From the NCBI RefSeq assembly GCF_001894805.1, contig NZ_BCWX01000001.1:1240001-1304000 (forward strand): DNA of 64,000 nt. Direction: 5' to 3'. The notes under the pieces are model-generated. The model was not told where the DNA came from. It searched no databases and saw nothing but the letters and a program-made list of their open reading frames with translations. Positions within the stretch are counted from its first letter, which is position 1. Each line of letters begins with the position of its first letter. This document shows, piece by piece, positions 1 to 8,329 of this stretch. Both the position numbers and the translations under genes were made by a program. This DNA is from Rhodococcus globerulus NBRC 14531 (GTDB lineage: Bacteria > Actinomycetota > Actinomycetes > Mycobacteriales > Mycobacteriaceae).

Positions 1-416
1 GGTCGAATGCCTGTTTTGCAGCCGGCGCTCTTGGCACCGGTTGCACTCACGAGATCCGCACCGTATCGCCGACCTACACCGAATTGACGCCTGATCCGTG
101 GCTCGCTGACGTGTACCGCGAACAGATCCTGGACCTGGGCCGGGTGCCGTTGGCACCTGAATGGGAGCGTTCTCGTCCGCTCGGAAGTACCGACATGGGT
201 AATGTCACCAACGTGATTCCTGGAATTCATCCTGTGATCGGTTTGGATTCAGCTGGGGCAGTGACACATCAGCCGGAGTTCGCTGCTGCGTGTGTCACGG
301 AATCTGCTGATCGCGCCGTTGTAGACGGCGCAATAGCCTTGGCTCGCACTGCTGTCCGGGTAGCGTCCGATCCTTCGGAACGCGCCCGTCTGTTGGAAGG
401 AGTAGATCGCCGGTGA
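1..416 (+). CDS. amiB1: M20-family amidohydrolase, C-terminal part (AmiB1-like)
   Basis: This is the 3' end of a gene cut by the window edge; the open frame runs from base 3. The visible ~137 residues carry the tail typical of M20D amidohydrolases, with a GSTDMGNVTNVIPGIHP motif followed by an alanine-rich helix. Family members remove acyl or aminoacyl groups from amide substrates using a di-metal centre; the real substrate is unknown. The last codons overlap the next gene by four bases (GTGA), so the two are probably translated together. The paired M20 genes and what follows match amiB1-amiA1 of mycobacteria. The TTG at 84 is not the true start, because the frame stays open and protein-like upstream of it. 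Confidence 0.85.
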   Translation, partial: SNACFAAGALGTGCTHEIRTVSPTYTELTPDPWLADVYREQILDLGRVPLAPEWERSRPLGSTDMGNVTNVIPGIHPVIGLDSAGAVTHQPEFAAACVTESADRAVVDGAIALARTAVRVASDPSERARLLEGVDRR

Positions 417-1561
417 ACGCGGCAATCGATACTTGGATTCACGCGCATACCGACGATCTGGTCGCGTGGCGACGGCACATTCACGCCAACCCCGAATTGG
501 CGCGCCATGAATACGCGACAACGGAATTTGTCGCGACGCGGCTCATCGAAGCTGGACTTTCACCGAAGGTGCTTCCCGGCGGCACGGGGTTGACGTGCGA
601 TATCGGTCCGGACGGACCCCGCATTGCCCTGCGCGCCGACATGGATGCACTGCCGATGCAGGAGGCGACGGGTGCGACGTACTCGTCCACGGTCCCTGGT
701 GTTTCCCACGCTTGTGGGCACGACGCGCACACCACGATCCTGTTGGGCGTTGGTGTGGCCTTGGCGTCGTTGCCGGAACTTCCGGTCGGAGTTCGGTTGA
801 TCTTCCAGCCTGCCGAAGAAGTGATGCCGGGCGGTGCGCTCGACGTCATCGCGGCCGGTGCGCTCGACGGTGTTTCGAGAATCTTTGCTCTGCATTGTGA
901 TCCGCGCCTGGAAGCGGGTCAGGTCGGTGTGAGACTCGGTGCGATCACGTCCGCAGCCGATACCGTCGAAGTGGTTCTGGATTCGCCGGGAGGCCATACG
1001 TCGCGGCCTCACCTGACAACCGATCTCATCTACGCGCTCGGAACTGTTGTCACCGGATTGCCCGGAATGCTCAGCCGCCGTATCGATCCGCGCACCGGCA
1101 CCGTCATGGTGTGGGGCGCGGTCAGCGCCGGTCAAGCGCCCAACGCGATCCCACAGACCGGCATGATGACGGGCACGGTCCGAACGGGCGATCACGAAAC
1201 GTGGGAACTGCTCGAACCTCTTGTGGAGGAGATCGTGCACGGACTGCTCGCACCGACAGGTGTCCGCTACCAACTGAACTACCGCCGCGGTGTCCCGCCC
1301 GTCGTCAATGACGAGGTCTCGACGCGTATGTTCGAGGACGCCATCGCCAGCGTCGGGCAGGATGCCTTGGCTGACACACCACAATCCGGTGGTGGAGAAG
1401 ACTTTTCGTGGTACCTCGAGACCGTCCCTGGTGCAATGGCCAGGTTGGGTGTGTGGTCCGGCGAAGGTGAACAACTCGATATCCATCAACCCACATTCGA
1501 TCTCGACGAGCGCGCGCTCGGTGTGGGCGTGAAGGTTCTCACAAGCCTCGTTCTCGGTTAG
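413..1561 (+). CDS. amiA1: M20D amidohydrolase (AmiA1-like)
   Basis: This 382-residue protein has the M20 metallopeptidase layout. RADMDALP lies near residues 74-81 and a metal-ligand motif SHACGHDAH at 98-106. A GGGEDFSWY motif near residue 325 supplies a late metal ligand, and a dimerisation domain sits between. Its length is normal for the hippurate/IAA-amino-acid hydrolase group. It starts with a GTG overlapping the stop of the preceding paralogue, so the pair is one operon. The likely role is cytoplasmic hydrolysis of N-acyl amino acids or peptides; the substrate cannot be read from sequence. Confidence 0.9.
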   Translation: MNAAIDTWIHAHTDDLVAWRRHIHANPELARHEYATTEFVATRLIEAGLSPKVLPGGTGLTCDIGPDGPRIALRADMDALPMQEATGATYSSTVPGVSHACGHDAHTTILLGVGVALASLPELPVGVRLIFQPAEEVMPGGALDVIAAGALDGVSRIFALHCDPRLEAGQVGVRLGAITSAADTVEVVLDSPGGHTSRPHLTTDLIYALGTVVTGLPGMLSRRIDPRTGTVMVWGAVSAGQAPNAIPQTGMMTGTVRTGDHETWELLEPLVEEIVHGLLAPTGVRYQLNYRRGVPPVVNDEVSTRMFEDAIASVGQDALADTPQSGGGEDFSWYLETVPGAMARLGVWSGEGEQLDIHQPTFDLDERALGVGVKVLTSLVLG

Positions 1562-1616
1562 TTCCGGTTCCCGTCGGGGGCACCGTTTTTCGTAAGGTTC
1601 GAGTGAAGGTACGGGC

Positions 1617-2693
1617 ATGTCCATAGGTGTGGGAGTGCGAATCGGCACAGTGGTGTCGACGGCAGTGGTCGCGTCGAACGATCCAGGTTCGGCTGATCCG
1701 GTGGTAATCGTTCGCGATACGGTTCTCAATCAGCGCAAGGACGGCACCACCGTGCTCGGCGGCGAGTCGGAGTTGGGCGGCGGCCGCGAGTTCACAGAAA
1801 GCTGGACGGGCTTTGTCGCCCGCGTCGGCGATCCGAGCGGTGTTGCCGGAACCGCTGATACCCGTTATCGCGCTGAAGATTTGGTGGCAACGTCCATCCG
1901 CTGCCTGCTACAGGAATGCGAGCCGCTGCCCGATCGTGGGGGTAAGGACGGCGGCGCGCCCGACATCGTGGCGACGTACCCGTCACGCTGGGATTCCTCG
2001 ACGGCGGCGATCCTGCGCGATTCACTGGTCTACGCGGGCCTCGAACGGGTCACCTTGGTATCGGACGCCGAAGCCGTGTCGGCGTGGTTCGAATCGGAAA
2101 TCGCCGCGCTGGCCGGAACGCTCATCGGGATCTATCACGTCGACGACACCGGAGCCGCTGTCACCCTGGTGCGTTCGGGTGTTGCCGCGGGCCGCGCATT
2201 CGGATTCGCCGGCGACGGCAGCTCTCCGAGTTCACGAATTGCAACGGCGCTCGGCGCCTTCGGATGGATGCCGGAAAACCTCGACGCCGTTGTCGTGACC
2301 GGCGACGGTGACATGGCGGGCGACAAGGCGGCGATGACGGCCATTGCCGTTGGGGTCGCCGAAAAGCTCAATGTCCGTTGTGAACTCGGACCTGGTCCGG
2401 AACAGTCGGCAGCGCTCGGTGCAGCAATTCTTGCAGCCGGTTTCACGTCGACGTCGCACAAGATCGTGCCGATCGGACTGCCGCCGTCACATGACGTCAC
2501 CGAAGTATTCGACAACGTCCCGAAGGTTGCCGTGTCGGCCGAAGGGGCACAGGTGGCTACTGCGGAGGCGGAACCTACGTCGGTGGCGGAGACCGAGACC
2601 GGCAAGTCCGGCTCCATGCGCATCGTGATCACAGTTGCCGCCGTAGCGGCGATCATCGCGCTCGCGGTGCTGGCCTACTTCTTGCTGCTCTAG
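1617..2693 (+). CDS. Hsp70/actin-fold protein with C-terminal membrane anchor
   Basis: A 358-residue protein whose first ~280 residues resemble the nucleotide-binding domain of Hsp70-like proteins. An early VRIGTVVST segment, a VTLVSDAEAVSAW stretch like the DnaK EPxAA region, and a GPEQSAALGAAILA end can be seen. The substrate-binding domain of DnaK is missing. In its place are a short acidic, threonine-rich linker and one hydrophobic segment at about 335-357 that ends the protein. It is probably a tail-anchored ATPase-fold protein on the inner face of the membrane. The ATG at 1617 follows a purine-rich stretch. Function unknown; the fold assignment is by motif only. Confidence 0.7.
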   Translation: MSIGVGVRIGTVVSTAVVASNDPGSADPVVIVRDTVLNQRKDGTTVLGGESELGGGREFTESWTGFVARVGDPSGVAGTADTRYRAEDLVATSIRCLLQECEPLPDRGGKDGGAPDIVATYPSRWDSSTAAILRDSLVYAGLERVTLVSDAEAVSAWFESEIAALAGTLIGIYHVDDTGAAVTLVRSGVAAGRAFGFAGDGSSPSSRIATALGAFGWMPENLDAVVVTGDGDMAGDKAAMTAIAVGVAEKLNVRCELGPGPEQSAALGAAILAAGFTSTSHKIVPIGLPPSHDVTEVFDNVPKVAVSAEGAQVATAEAEPTSVAETETGKSGSMRIVITVAAVAAIIALAVLAYFLLL

Positions 2694-2719
2694 TCGGTCA
2701 ATCTGGATTAGTCGGTCAA
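2691..2719. repeat. Two copies of TAGTCGGTCAA, 18-bp period, at a convergent gene junction
   Basis: The 11-mer TAGTCGGTCAA occurs at 2691-2701 and again at 2709-2719. The first copy carries the TAG stop of the plus-strand gene. The second overlaps the TAA stop of the minus-strand gene, at 2708-2710. It looks like a remnant tandem duplication at the junction. Confidence 0.6.
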
Positions 2720-3178
2720 ACCGTTTCCGGGACCCACGTTCCGGCTGTTTCGCGTCCGCAGTTCCCGGACGTAGTCGGCCGGAGCACCCGCGATCTCGGC
2801 TGCGTCGGCCATCACACCGATGTAGCGAGCGGACGGAAGACCACCTTCGTAGGCGTCCATGACATACAGCCAGGCCAGAACGGCGCCGTCCGTAGTATCG
2901 ACACGTACCCGGATCTTGCGGTGCAGTCCGAGCTCGGCGCCTTCCCAGCGGTCGAGGCTCACCTCGTCCTCTTCCGGTACGTCGTAGAGGACTACGAAAA
3001 CGCTGGAATCCGGGTCCTCCACCACAGTGGCGAGAGCGCCTTCCCAGCCGAGGTCTTCGCCGCTGAAGGTCAGGCGCCAGCCACGCAACCATCCAGTTCC
3101 CGACATGGGGGAGTGTGGGCAGCGCAACAGCATCTGCTCGGGGTGCATGTTGGAACCGTACGCAGCATAAATCGACAC
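2708..3178 (-). CDS. Gamma-glutamylcyclotransferase-like protein
   Basis: A 156-residue protein of the gamma-glutamylcyclotransferase/AIG2 fold. The N-terminal IYAAYGSNMHPEQM is the family's nucleotide-like binding loop, and an acidic residue in the middle would act as the catalytic base. The GTG at 3178 was chosen because it starts just before this motif. The frame runs about 140 codons further upstream, but that part overlaps lpdA and has no conserved character. Its position beside lpdA matches Rv3304. Possible roles are glutamyl-peptide or glutamyl-amine turnover; the substrate is unknown. Confidence 0.75.
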   Translation of the reverse strand: MSIYAAYGSNMHPEQMLLRCPHSPMSGTGWLRGWRLTFSGEDLGWEGALATVVEDPDSSVFVVLYDVPEEDEVSLDRWEGAELGLHRKIRVRVDTTDGAVLAWLYVMDAYEGGLPSARYIGVMADAAEIAGAPADYVRELRTRNSRNVGPGNGLTD

Positions 3179-3356
3179 GGGCGCAAGCCTAAACGGTGGT
3201 GTGAGGGTGACGCGAAGCGGACCACCGGACGCTAGTAATCTGGTACAAGCACTGCGCGACCTCGATCGCTGCAATAGCGTGACCAACGCGTGCTGTACAT
3301 GAGGTATATGGACTGGCGGGAGACCCCTGCCGGTCGCCTGACGACTTGGAGGACAT

Positions 3357-4760
3357 ATGACCCGGATCGTGATCATCGGCGGCGGACCTGCCGGATATGA
3401 GGCAGCGCTGGTTGCTGCCCAGCACGGCGCAACCGTCACCCTGGTCGATTCGGACGGCGTCGGCGGCGCGTGTGTCCTGTTCGACTGTGTGCCGTCGAAG
3501 ACGTTCATCGCGTCGACCGGAATCCGCACCGACATGCGTCGCGCATCCGATTTGGGAATCACGCTCGATCCCGAGCAGGCGTCGGTGTCGCTCCCCAAGA
3601 TTCACGCCCGTGTGAAGGCGCTTGCGCTGTCCCAGTCCTCGGACATTCGCGCTCGACTGCAGACGGTTGGTGTCGAGGTCCTCTCCGGCACCGCAGAACT
3701 GACGGACCAGGAACTCGGATTGGCGACACACCAGGTGCGGGCGACCCTCGCCGACGGTGAGGAGCGCACCATCGCTGCCGACGTAGTCCTTATTGCGACC
3801 GGCGCCAGCCCCCGCATCATCCCGGGCGCGGAGCCGGACGGTGAGCGCATCATGACGTGGCGTCAGCTCTACGACTTGGAAGAGCTGCCCTCGCACCTCG
3901 TTGTTGTCGGTTCCGGTGTGACCGGTGCCGAGTTCGTGTCCGCGTACACCGAGATGGGCGTCAAGGTGACGCTGGTGTCCAGCCGTGACCGAGTGCTCCC
4001 GGGCGAGGATGCCGACGCGGCACTCGTGCTCGAAGACGCGTTGGCCGAGCGCGGCGTGATCCTGGTCAAGCACGCGCGCGCCGATGCCGTCGAGCGCACC
4101 GAGGACGGGATCATCGTCAAGCTTTCCGACGGCCGCACGGTCGAGGGCAGCCATGCCCTCATGACAGTCGGCTCGGTTCCCAACACCGACGGACTCGGTC
4201 TCGACAAGGTCGGCATCGAGCTCGACAAGGGCGGCTACCTGCGCGTCGACCGCGTCTCCCGCACCGCGGTGTCGGGTATCTACGCTGCCGGTGACTGCAC
4301 TGGCCTGCTCCCGCTCGCATCCGTGGCCGCCATGCAGGGCCGCATCGCGATGTACCACGCACTCGGTGAAGGCGTGAGCCCCATCAAGTTGAAGACGGTG
4401 GCGTCGGCGGTGTTCACACGTCCCGAGATCGCAACGGTGGGTGTGACGCAGGCTGCAATCGACAACGGTGAAGTTCCGGCTCGTACCGTCATGCTGCCGC
4501 TCAACACCAACCCGCGCGCCAAGATGTCCGGACTGCGTCGCGGCTTCGTGAAGATCTTCTGCCGTCCCGCAACGGGTGTCGTGATCGGCGGAGTTGTGGT
4601 CGCGCCCAATGGATCCGAGTTGATCCTGCCGCTCGCGATGGCCGTGCAGAACAACCTGAGCGTCAACGACCTGGCCCAGACGTTCTCGGTGTACCCGTCG
4701 CTGACCGGTTCGATCACCGAGGCGGCGCGTCAGCTCATGCGTCACGACGACCTCGACTGA
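3357..4760 (+). CDS. lpdA: FAD-dependent pyridine nucleotide-disulfide oxidoreductase LpdA
   Basis: A 467-residue flavoprotein of the lipoamide dehydrogenase family. FAD-binding GGGPAG lies at 8-13, an NAD(P)-binding VVGSGVTGAEF near 182-192, and a C-terminal dimerisation domain follows. The redox motif GGACVLFDCVPSK contains both cysteines, Cys39 and Cys44. The HxHPTxxE motif of true lipoamide dehydrogenases reads SVYPSLTG here, so the catalytic His and Glu are Tyr446 and Gly451. It is therefore probably a quinone reductase or other redox enzyme, not the E3 of the pyruvate complex. The start has a good TTGGAGGA site upstream. Synteny with Rv3303c-glpD2 is kept apart from the inserted genes after it. 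Confidence 0.9.
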   Translation: MTRIVIIGGGPAGYEAALVAAQHGATVTLVDSDGVGGACVLFDCVPSKTFIASTGIRTDMRRASDLGITLDPEQASVSLPKIHARVKALALSQSSDIRARLQTVGVEVLSGTAELTDQELGLATHQVRATLADGEERTIAADVVLIATGASPRIIPGAEPDGERIMTWRQLYDLEELPSHLVVVGSGVTGAEFVSAYTEMGVKVTLVSSRDRVLPGEDADAALVLEDALAERGVILVKHARADAVERTEDGIIVKLSDGRTVEGSHALMTVGSVPNTDGLGLDKVGIELDKGGYLRVDRVSRTAVSGIYAAGDCTGLLPLASVAAMQGRIAMYHALGEGVSPIKLKTVASAVFTRPEIATVGVTQAAIDNGEVPARTVMLPLNTNPRAKMSGLRRGFVKIFCRPATGVVIGGVVVAPNGSELILPLAMAVQNNLSVNDLAQTFSVYPSLTGSITEAARQLMRHDDLD

Positions 4761-4828
4761 TTTTCCGTAATGTGGTTTCCCGAAATCTGAGAATTCGATT
4801 TCACATATTGGCGTGATGGTGGGATAGT

Positions 4829-4862
4829 CGTGGTACCGGTCGAATCATGGATCGGTACCACG
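4829..4862. promoter_or_regulatory. Long inverted repeat in the lpdA-aminotransferase gap
   Basis: Arms CGTGGTACCGGTC (4829-4841) and GATCGGTACCACG (4850-4862) pair over 13 bp with one mismatch around an 8-nt loop. It lies 68 bp after lpdA and 82 bp before the aminotransferase. No U-rich tail follows, so it may be a factor-independent terminator in the loose actinobacterial sense or an operator for the downstream gene. Confidence 0.5.
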
Positions 4863-4944
4863 GCGCTCTCCCCGCCCCGTAGACCCCTCGGCGGCTCAGG
4901 GTGTTTTTCCTCTGATCTTTCTTTTTGCGTGCCTGGGAGTTTCT

Positions 4945-6138
4945 ATGAAACACGCCGCGCTGTCTGCTCGTATGGGTGGGCTCCGTAGTTCTGCAATCCG
5001 TGACCTGCTCACCCTGACTGCTCGCCCTGACGTGATCAGTTTGGCCGGCGGCTTGCCGGATCCGAATTTTATTCCCCGAGAGCGCATTTCACAGGCAGCT
5101 GCCGACGCTCTCGGTGATGCGTCGTCCGTTCAGTACGGTGAGACCTCGGGGTTGCGACACCTTCGTGAGGTCATTGCGGCCCGCGAATCCGTCAAGATCG
5201 GCCGCACACTCGAATCGTCCGACGTGGTGGTCACGCATGGTTCCCAACAGGGCCTGAGTTTGCTGGCTCAGGTATTGCTCGACGCCGGTGACACCGTTGT
5301 TGTGGAAGATCCGGCGTATACCGGCGCACTGCAGGTCTTTCGGACTGCGCAGGCAAGCCTGGCCGCCGTCCCGGTCGACGCGGACGGCATGGATACCGAC
5401 GTTCTCGAAGCGAAGCTTGCGGGTGGACTACGTCCGAAAGTTGTTCATACCGTGAGTAACTTTCACAATCCGCGCGGGTCCGTTCTTTCGCTCGAACGTC
5501 GCGCACACCTCGCGAAACTTGCCGATACGTACGGCTTCTGGATACTCGAGGACGACCCGTACGGGGAACTGTACTTCGACGGTCCGCCGCCGCTTCCGGT
5601 CGCAGCATTGTCGGACAGGGTGATTCGGCTGTCCAGTGCGTCCAAGGTGCTGGCTCCTGCCCTGCGTGTCGGCTGGCTGCACGGTGACCGGCGCGTGTGC
5701 GAAGCGGTCGAATTGATCAAACAGGGTGCAGATCTGTGCGGGTCGTCGCTCACTCAACAGATTGCGGCCGACTTGTTCTCGGACACCGCGTGGTTCGACG
5801 CGCATCTGGACAAGTTGCGGGCGTCCTACGGCAACCGCGCGAAGACTCTTGTCAGTGCCTTGGAGGCCGGCTTCGGCGACAGCGCACGATTCTCGCCCGT
5901 GCGCGGCGGCATGTTCTGTTGGATGGAGAGCCTTGAACCCGTAGACACTGCGGCGGTTCTCGATGTTGCCGTCGAGCATGGTGTTGCCTTTGTGCCCGGT
6001 GCCGCATTCGGCGTCGACGCAGACCTGAGCCTATCGGCCCGACTGTGTTTTGCGACGTATCCGGAAACAGTGCTGGAAGACGCCGCACGGAAACTGTGCG
6101 ACGCCTTCCGTGATGCTTCCGCTCAGTCTCGGGGTTGA
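4945..6138 (+). CDS. PLP-dependent aminotransferase class I/II (LysN/2-aminoadipate type)
   Basis: A 397-residue fold-type I aminotransferase. DVISLAGGLPDPNFIP begins the domain, HNPRG is the PLP/substrate loop, LEDDPYGELYFDG follows, and SSASKVLAPALRVGW contains the PLP lysine. It resembles the stand-alone aminotransferases related to MocR regulators, such as 2-aminoadipate aminotransferase LysN, but lacks the GntR DNA-binding part. It could supply the 2-aminoadipate to 2-oxoadipate step between the pcd and hglS-like products encoded 28 kb away; that link is inference. The ATG at 4945 has GGGAG five bases upstream. Its 3' end overlaps the convergent TetR gene by 16 bp. Confidence 0.85.
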   Translation: MKHAALSARMGGLRSSAIRDLLTLTARPDVISLAGGLPDPNFIPRERISQAAADALGDASSVQYGETSGLRHLREVIAARESVKIGRTLESSDVVVTHGSQQGLSLLAQVLLDAGDTVVVEDPAYTGALQVFRTAQASLAAVPVDADGMDTDVLEAKLAGGLRPKVVHTVSNFHNPRGSVLSLERRAHLAKLADTYGFWILEDDPYGELYFDGPPPLPVAALSDRVIRLSSASKVLAPALRVGWLHGDRRVCEAVELIKQGADLCGSSLTQQIAADLFSDTAWFDAHLDKLRASYGNRAKTLVSALEAGFGDSARFSPVRGGMFCWMESLEPVDTAAVLDVAVEHGVAFVPGAAFGVDADLSLSARLCFATYPETVLEDAARKLCDAFRDASAQSRG

Positions 6139-6743
6139 ACTCCGCGCCACAGCAATTCGATTGCGGCACGGACCCGATCGTCGGCCCCGTCGGCCGTGGA
6201 CGGTCCGCGGACGACAAACTGGTAGTAGGACATTCCCACGATCAGGTCGATCAGGACATCCGTGTCCACCGAGGAGTCCAAGGTGCCTGCGGCCTGCGCT
6301 TCGGACATTGCTTCCGTCAGGTGGACGCGGCGCCGTGAGACGTGTTGCTGCCAGCTGGCTTCGCGGACCTTGTCGTTCTGCAATCCGAGAACGATGCGTT
6401 TACGAACCAGGTCACCGGACGCGCCGGTCACGTCGACCATGCCGACCGCAAAGGAATTGGCAAGGTCGACGCGGAGATCGCCGGTGAAGGTTGTCTTCAC
6501 CTCGGATCGGACGCTGTCGAGCGCTGCCGCCAGGAGTTCCTCGCGGCTCGACCATCGTCGATAGATTGCGGCGCGCGAAATTCCGGACCGAGTGGTGATG
6601 GCGGCGATCGTCACCTCGTCAGCGCTGGGGAATTCCGTCAACAATTCGATGGTTGCGGTAAGGACTGCTTCTTCGACGGCGGTATCGCGGGGGCGACCGG
6701 GTCCGCGCGGCGTTTCCGGTGTTGTCACGTTCTCGAGTATCAC
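6123..6743 (-). CDS. TetR-family transcriptional regulator
   Basis: A 206-residue regulator with an N-terminal GRPRDTAVEEAVL helix and a helix-turn-helix containing EVTIAAITTRSGISRAAIYR at about residues 43-62. The C-terminal ligand domain is divergent. The GTG at 6743 overlaps the stop of the upstream phosphatase gene by four bases, so it is the last gene of the phnDCE-phosphatase operon and may report on the same substrate. An operator candidate is the 27-bp palindrome upstream of phnD; that pairing is inference. Confidence 0.88.
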   Translation of the reverse strand: MILENVTTPETPRGPGRPRDTAVEEAVLTATIELLTEFPSADEVTIAAITTRSGISRAAIYRRWSSREELLAAALDSVRSEVKTTFTGDLRVDLANSFAVGMVDVTGASGDLVRKRIVLGLQNDKVREASWQQHVSRRRVHLTEAMSEAQAAGTLDSSVDTDVLIDLIVGMSYYQFVVRGPSTADGADDRVRAAIELLWRGVQPRD

Positions 6744-7510
6744 CGTGCTGCAAGCATTTTCGTGCGCAAGAGCGCAACCATTTCCTGGCTGAGTCCGGCC
6801 GCACGCAACGGCGCCAGAACGTCCCCGTGGCGCCGCACGAGTGTGCGCTGCATGACGGTCATGGAGGTACGCTCGGCGCCCATCATGGCGCCACTGGGCA
6901 TGCTGTCCGCATCGAAGTCGAACGGTAGGAAGCCGCCCATGATCATCTGGACCCGCGCATGCAGGCGGGGTAGCTCAGCCGAGGTGCGGGCGTAGTCGTC
7001 TGCGATGGCGTCGGCGTCCGCGCCGACTGCACTGAGCAGCGCCGCTGCAAACACCCCCGTGCGGTCCTTGCCTGCGGCGCAGTGGAATACGGTTCCGCCG
7101 GGGCTCAGGGCGAGGACGGTCAGACCTGTCGCGAGTTGAGGTGCCGCGGATTCCAGAAGGTCCGCATACCACTGGCCGACGTGATCGGGAGTGGTTACCT
7201 GTGGCAGCGCCTGATTCATGGCGGCGGGAGCGGCGACCTCGGCGACGAGTGGAATGTGGTGATAGGCGATAGCGTGAGCAGCGAGTGGGCCGCGCCCGGT
7301 GTGTGCCGCTTCGCCAGGGGACCGTAGATCGATCACCGTGCGGATGCCCCTGTTCCACAGTGAATCGGCGTATTCCGTCGACAGGTGTGAGACGTCGTCG
7401 CTGCGGAAGGCGACAGATTCGCGAATGTATCCGCTTGCCACTGGCACCGCGGCAAGATCGCGCAGGTTCACCGGGTCGAGCAGTTCGGGGGACGAGAGTA
7501 CGTCGGTCAT
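6740..7510 (-). CDS. PtpB-like tyrosine/dual-specificity phosphatase
   Basis: A 256-residue protein with the P-loop VFHCAAGKDRTG (catalytic Cys144, Arg150) and an N-terminal FRSDDVSHLS segment followed by a VIDLRSPGE strand, as in mycobacterial PtpB. Lysine within the P-loop (GKDRTG) is typical of the branch that also accepts phosphoinositides. There is no signal peptide. The ATG at 7510 was chosen; the frame continues upstream but overlaps phnE and loses similarity. It lies 8 bp after phnE. Clustering with a phosphonate/phosphate-ester type ABC transporter suggests that it dephosphorylates something imported, rather than a signalling protein. Confidence 0.85.
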   Translation of the reverse strand: MTDVLSSPELLDPVNLRDLAAVPVASGYIRESVAFRSDDVSHLSTEYADSLWNRGIRTVIDLRSPGEAAHTGRGPLAAHAIAYHHIPLVAEVAAPAAMNQALPQVTTPDHVGQWYADLLESAAPQLATGLTVLALSPGGTVFHCAAGKDRTGVFAAALLSAVGADADAIADDYARTSAELPRLHARVQMIMGGFLPFDFDADSMPSGAMMGAERTSMTVMQRTLVRRHGDVLAPLRAAGLSQEMVALLRTKMLAAR

Positions 7511-7518
7511 GGTTTTTC

Positions 7519-8310
7519 TCAGCTCAGTCGGGCGCGGATCATCGCGCTGATTCGGTCGATGACGGTGACGAGCACGATGATGCTCAGAATGATGGTGCTC
7601 AGGTGCCCGTAGTCGTACATGCGCATGGCCGTGGTGAGTTCCAAACCGATACCACCGGCACCGACGAGACCGAGAATTGTTGCACCGCGGACATTTCCCT
7701 CGAAGAGGAGCAGGGTGTAGCTGACAAGCAGGGGTGCTGCTTGCGGCAGAACTCCGTAGGCGATGATCTGCCGTTTGTCGGCTCCCGCGGAACTCAAGGC
7801 ATCGAGTGGACCTTGATCGACCGATTCCATCGCCTCGGCGTAGATCTTGCTGATCGAGCCGAGGGAGCCGACCACGATGGCAAGCACACCGGCAAACGGG
7901 CCGAGGCCCACAGCGGAGACGAACATCAGGGCGTAGATGAGTTCGGGGATCGAGCGCAAGACGTTCAGGATCGCCCGGGATATGCCGTAGAGCCACTTCG
8001 GGGCGATGTTCGATGCCGCACCGAAACTGAGGATCAGTGACAGAACCGCGCCTACCAGCGTTCCGACAATTGCCATCTGGAGCGTTTCGATCAGCAGGGT
8101 GACGATGACGTCGAACTTGTCGAAAGTCGGCGGGAACAGTCGCGAGACAAAATCAACCATGTTGGGTACACCGGAAACCAGGCGCGCGGGGTCGGCGTCT
8201 GCGCCGGCAAACGACCACGCGAGGACCACTGCAATGACGATCAGACCGACCCCGCTGCGAGGGGAGGGTAGACGCCACGGTTTGGCGAGGCGTTCGGCTT
8301 CCTTCGACAT
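7519..8310 (-). CDS. phnE: Phosphonate-type ABC transporter permease PhnE
   Basis: A polytopic membrane protein (263 residues from ATG 8310) with the inner-membrane permease domain of binding-protein-dependent transporters. An EAA-like loop with EAMESVDQGPLDALSSAGA can be seen, followed by YGVLPQAAPLLVSY. The first membrane segment is GLIVIAVVLAWSFA. Alternative ATGs at 8352 and 8361 would overlap the end of phnC; 8310 leaves a 20-bp gap. It forms the channel for the PhnC ATPase and PhnD binding protein encoded upstream. Confidence 0.85.
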   Translation of the reverse strand: MSKEAERLAKPWRLPSPRSGVGLIVIAVVLAWSFAGADADPARLVSGVPNMVDFVSRLFPPTFDKFDVIVTLLIETLQMAIVGTLVGAVLSLILSFGAASNIAPKWLYGISRAILNVLRSIPELIYALMFVSAVGLGPFAGVLAIVVGSLGSISKIYAEAMESVDQGPLDALSSAGADKRQIIAYGVLPQAAPLLVSYTLLLFEGNVRGATILGLVGAGGIGLELTTAMRMYDYGHLSTIILSIIVLVTVIDRISAMIRARLS

Positions 8311-8329
8311 AGCCTGCGTCTGTTCGCGC

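Noticed and set aside
3189-4745. 518-residue minus-strand open frame opposite lpdA
   Set aside because: Arg/His-rich antisense shadow; lpdA motifs are complete on the plus strand.
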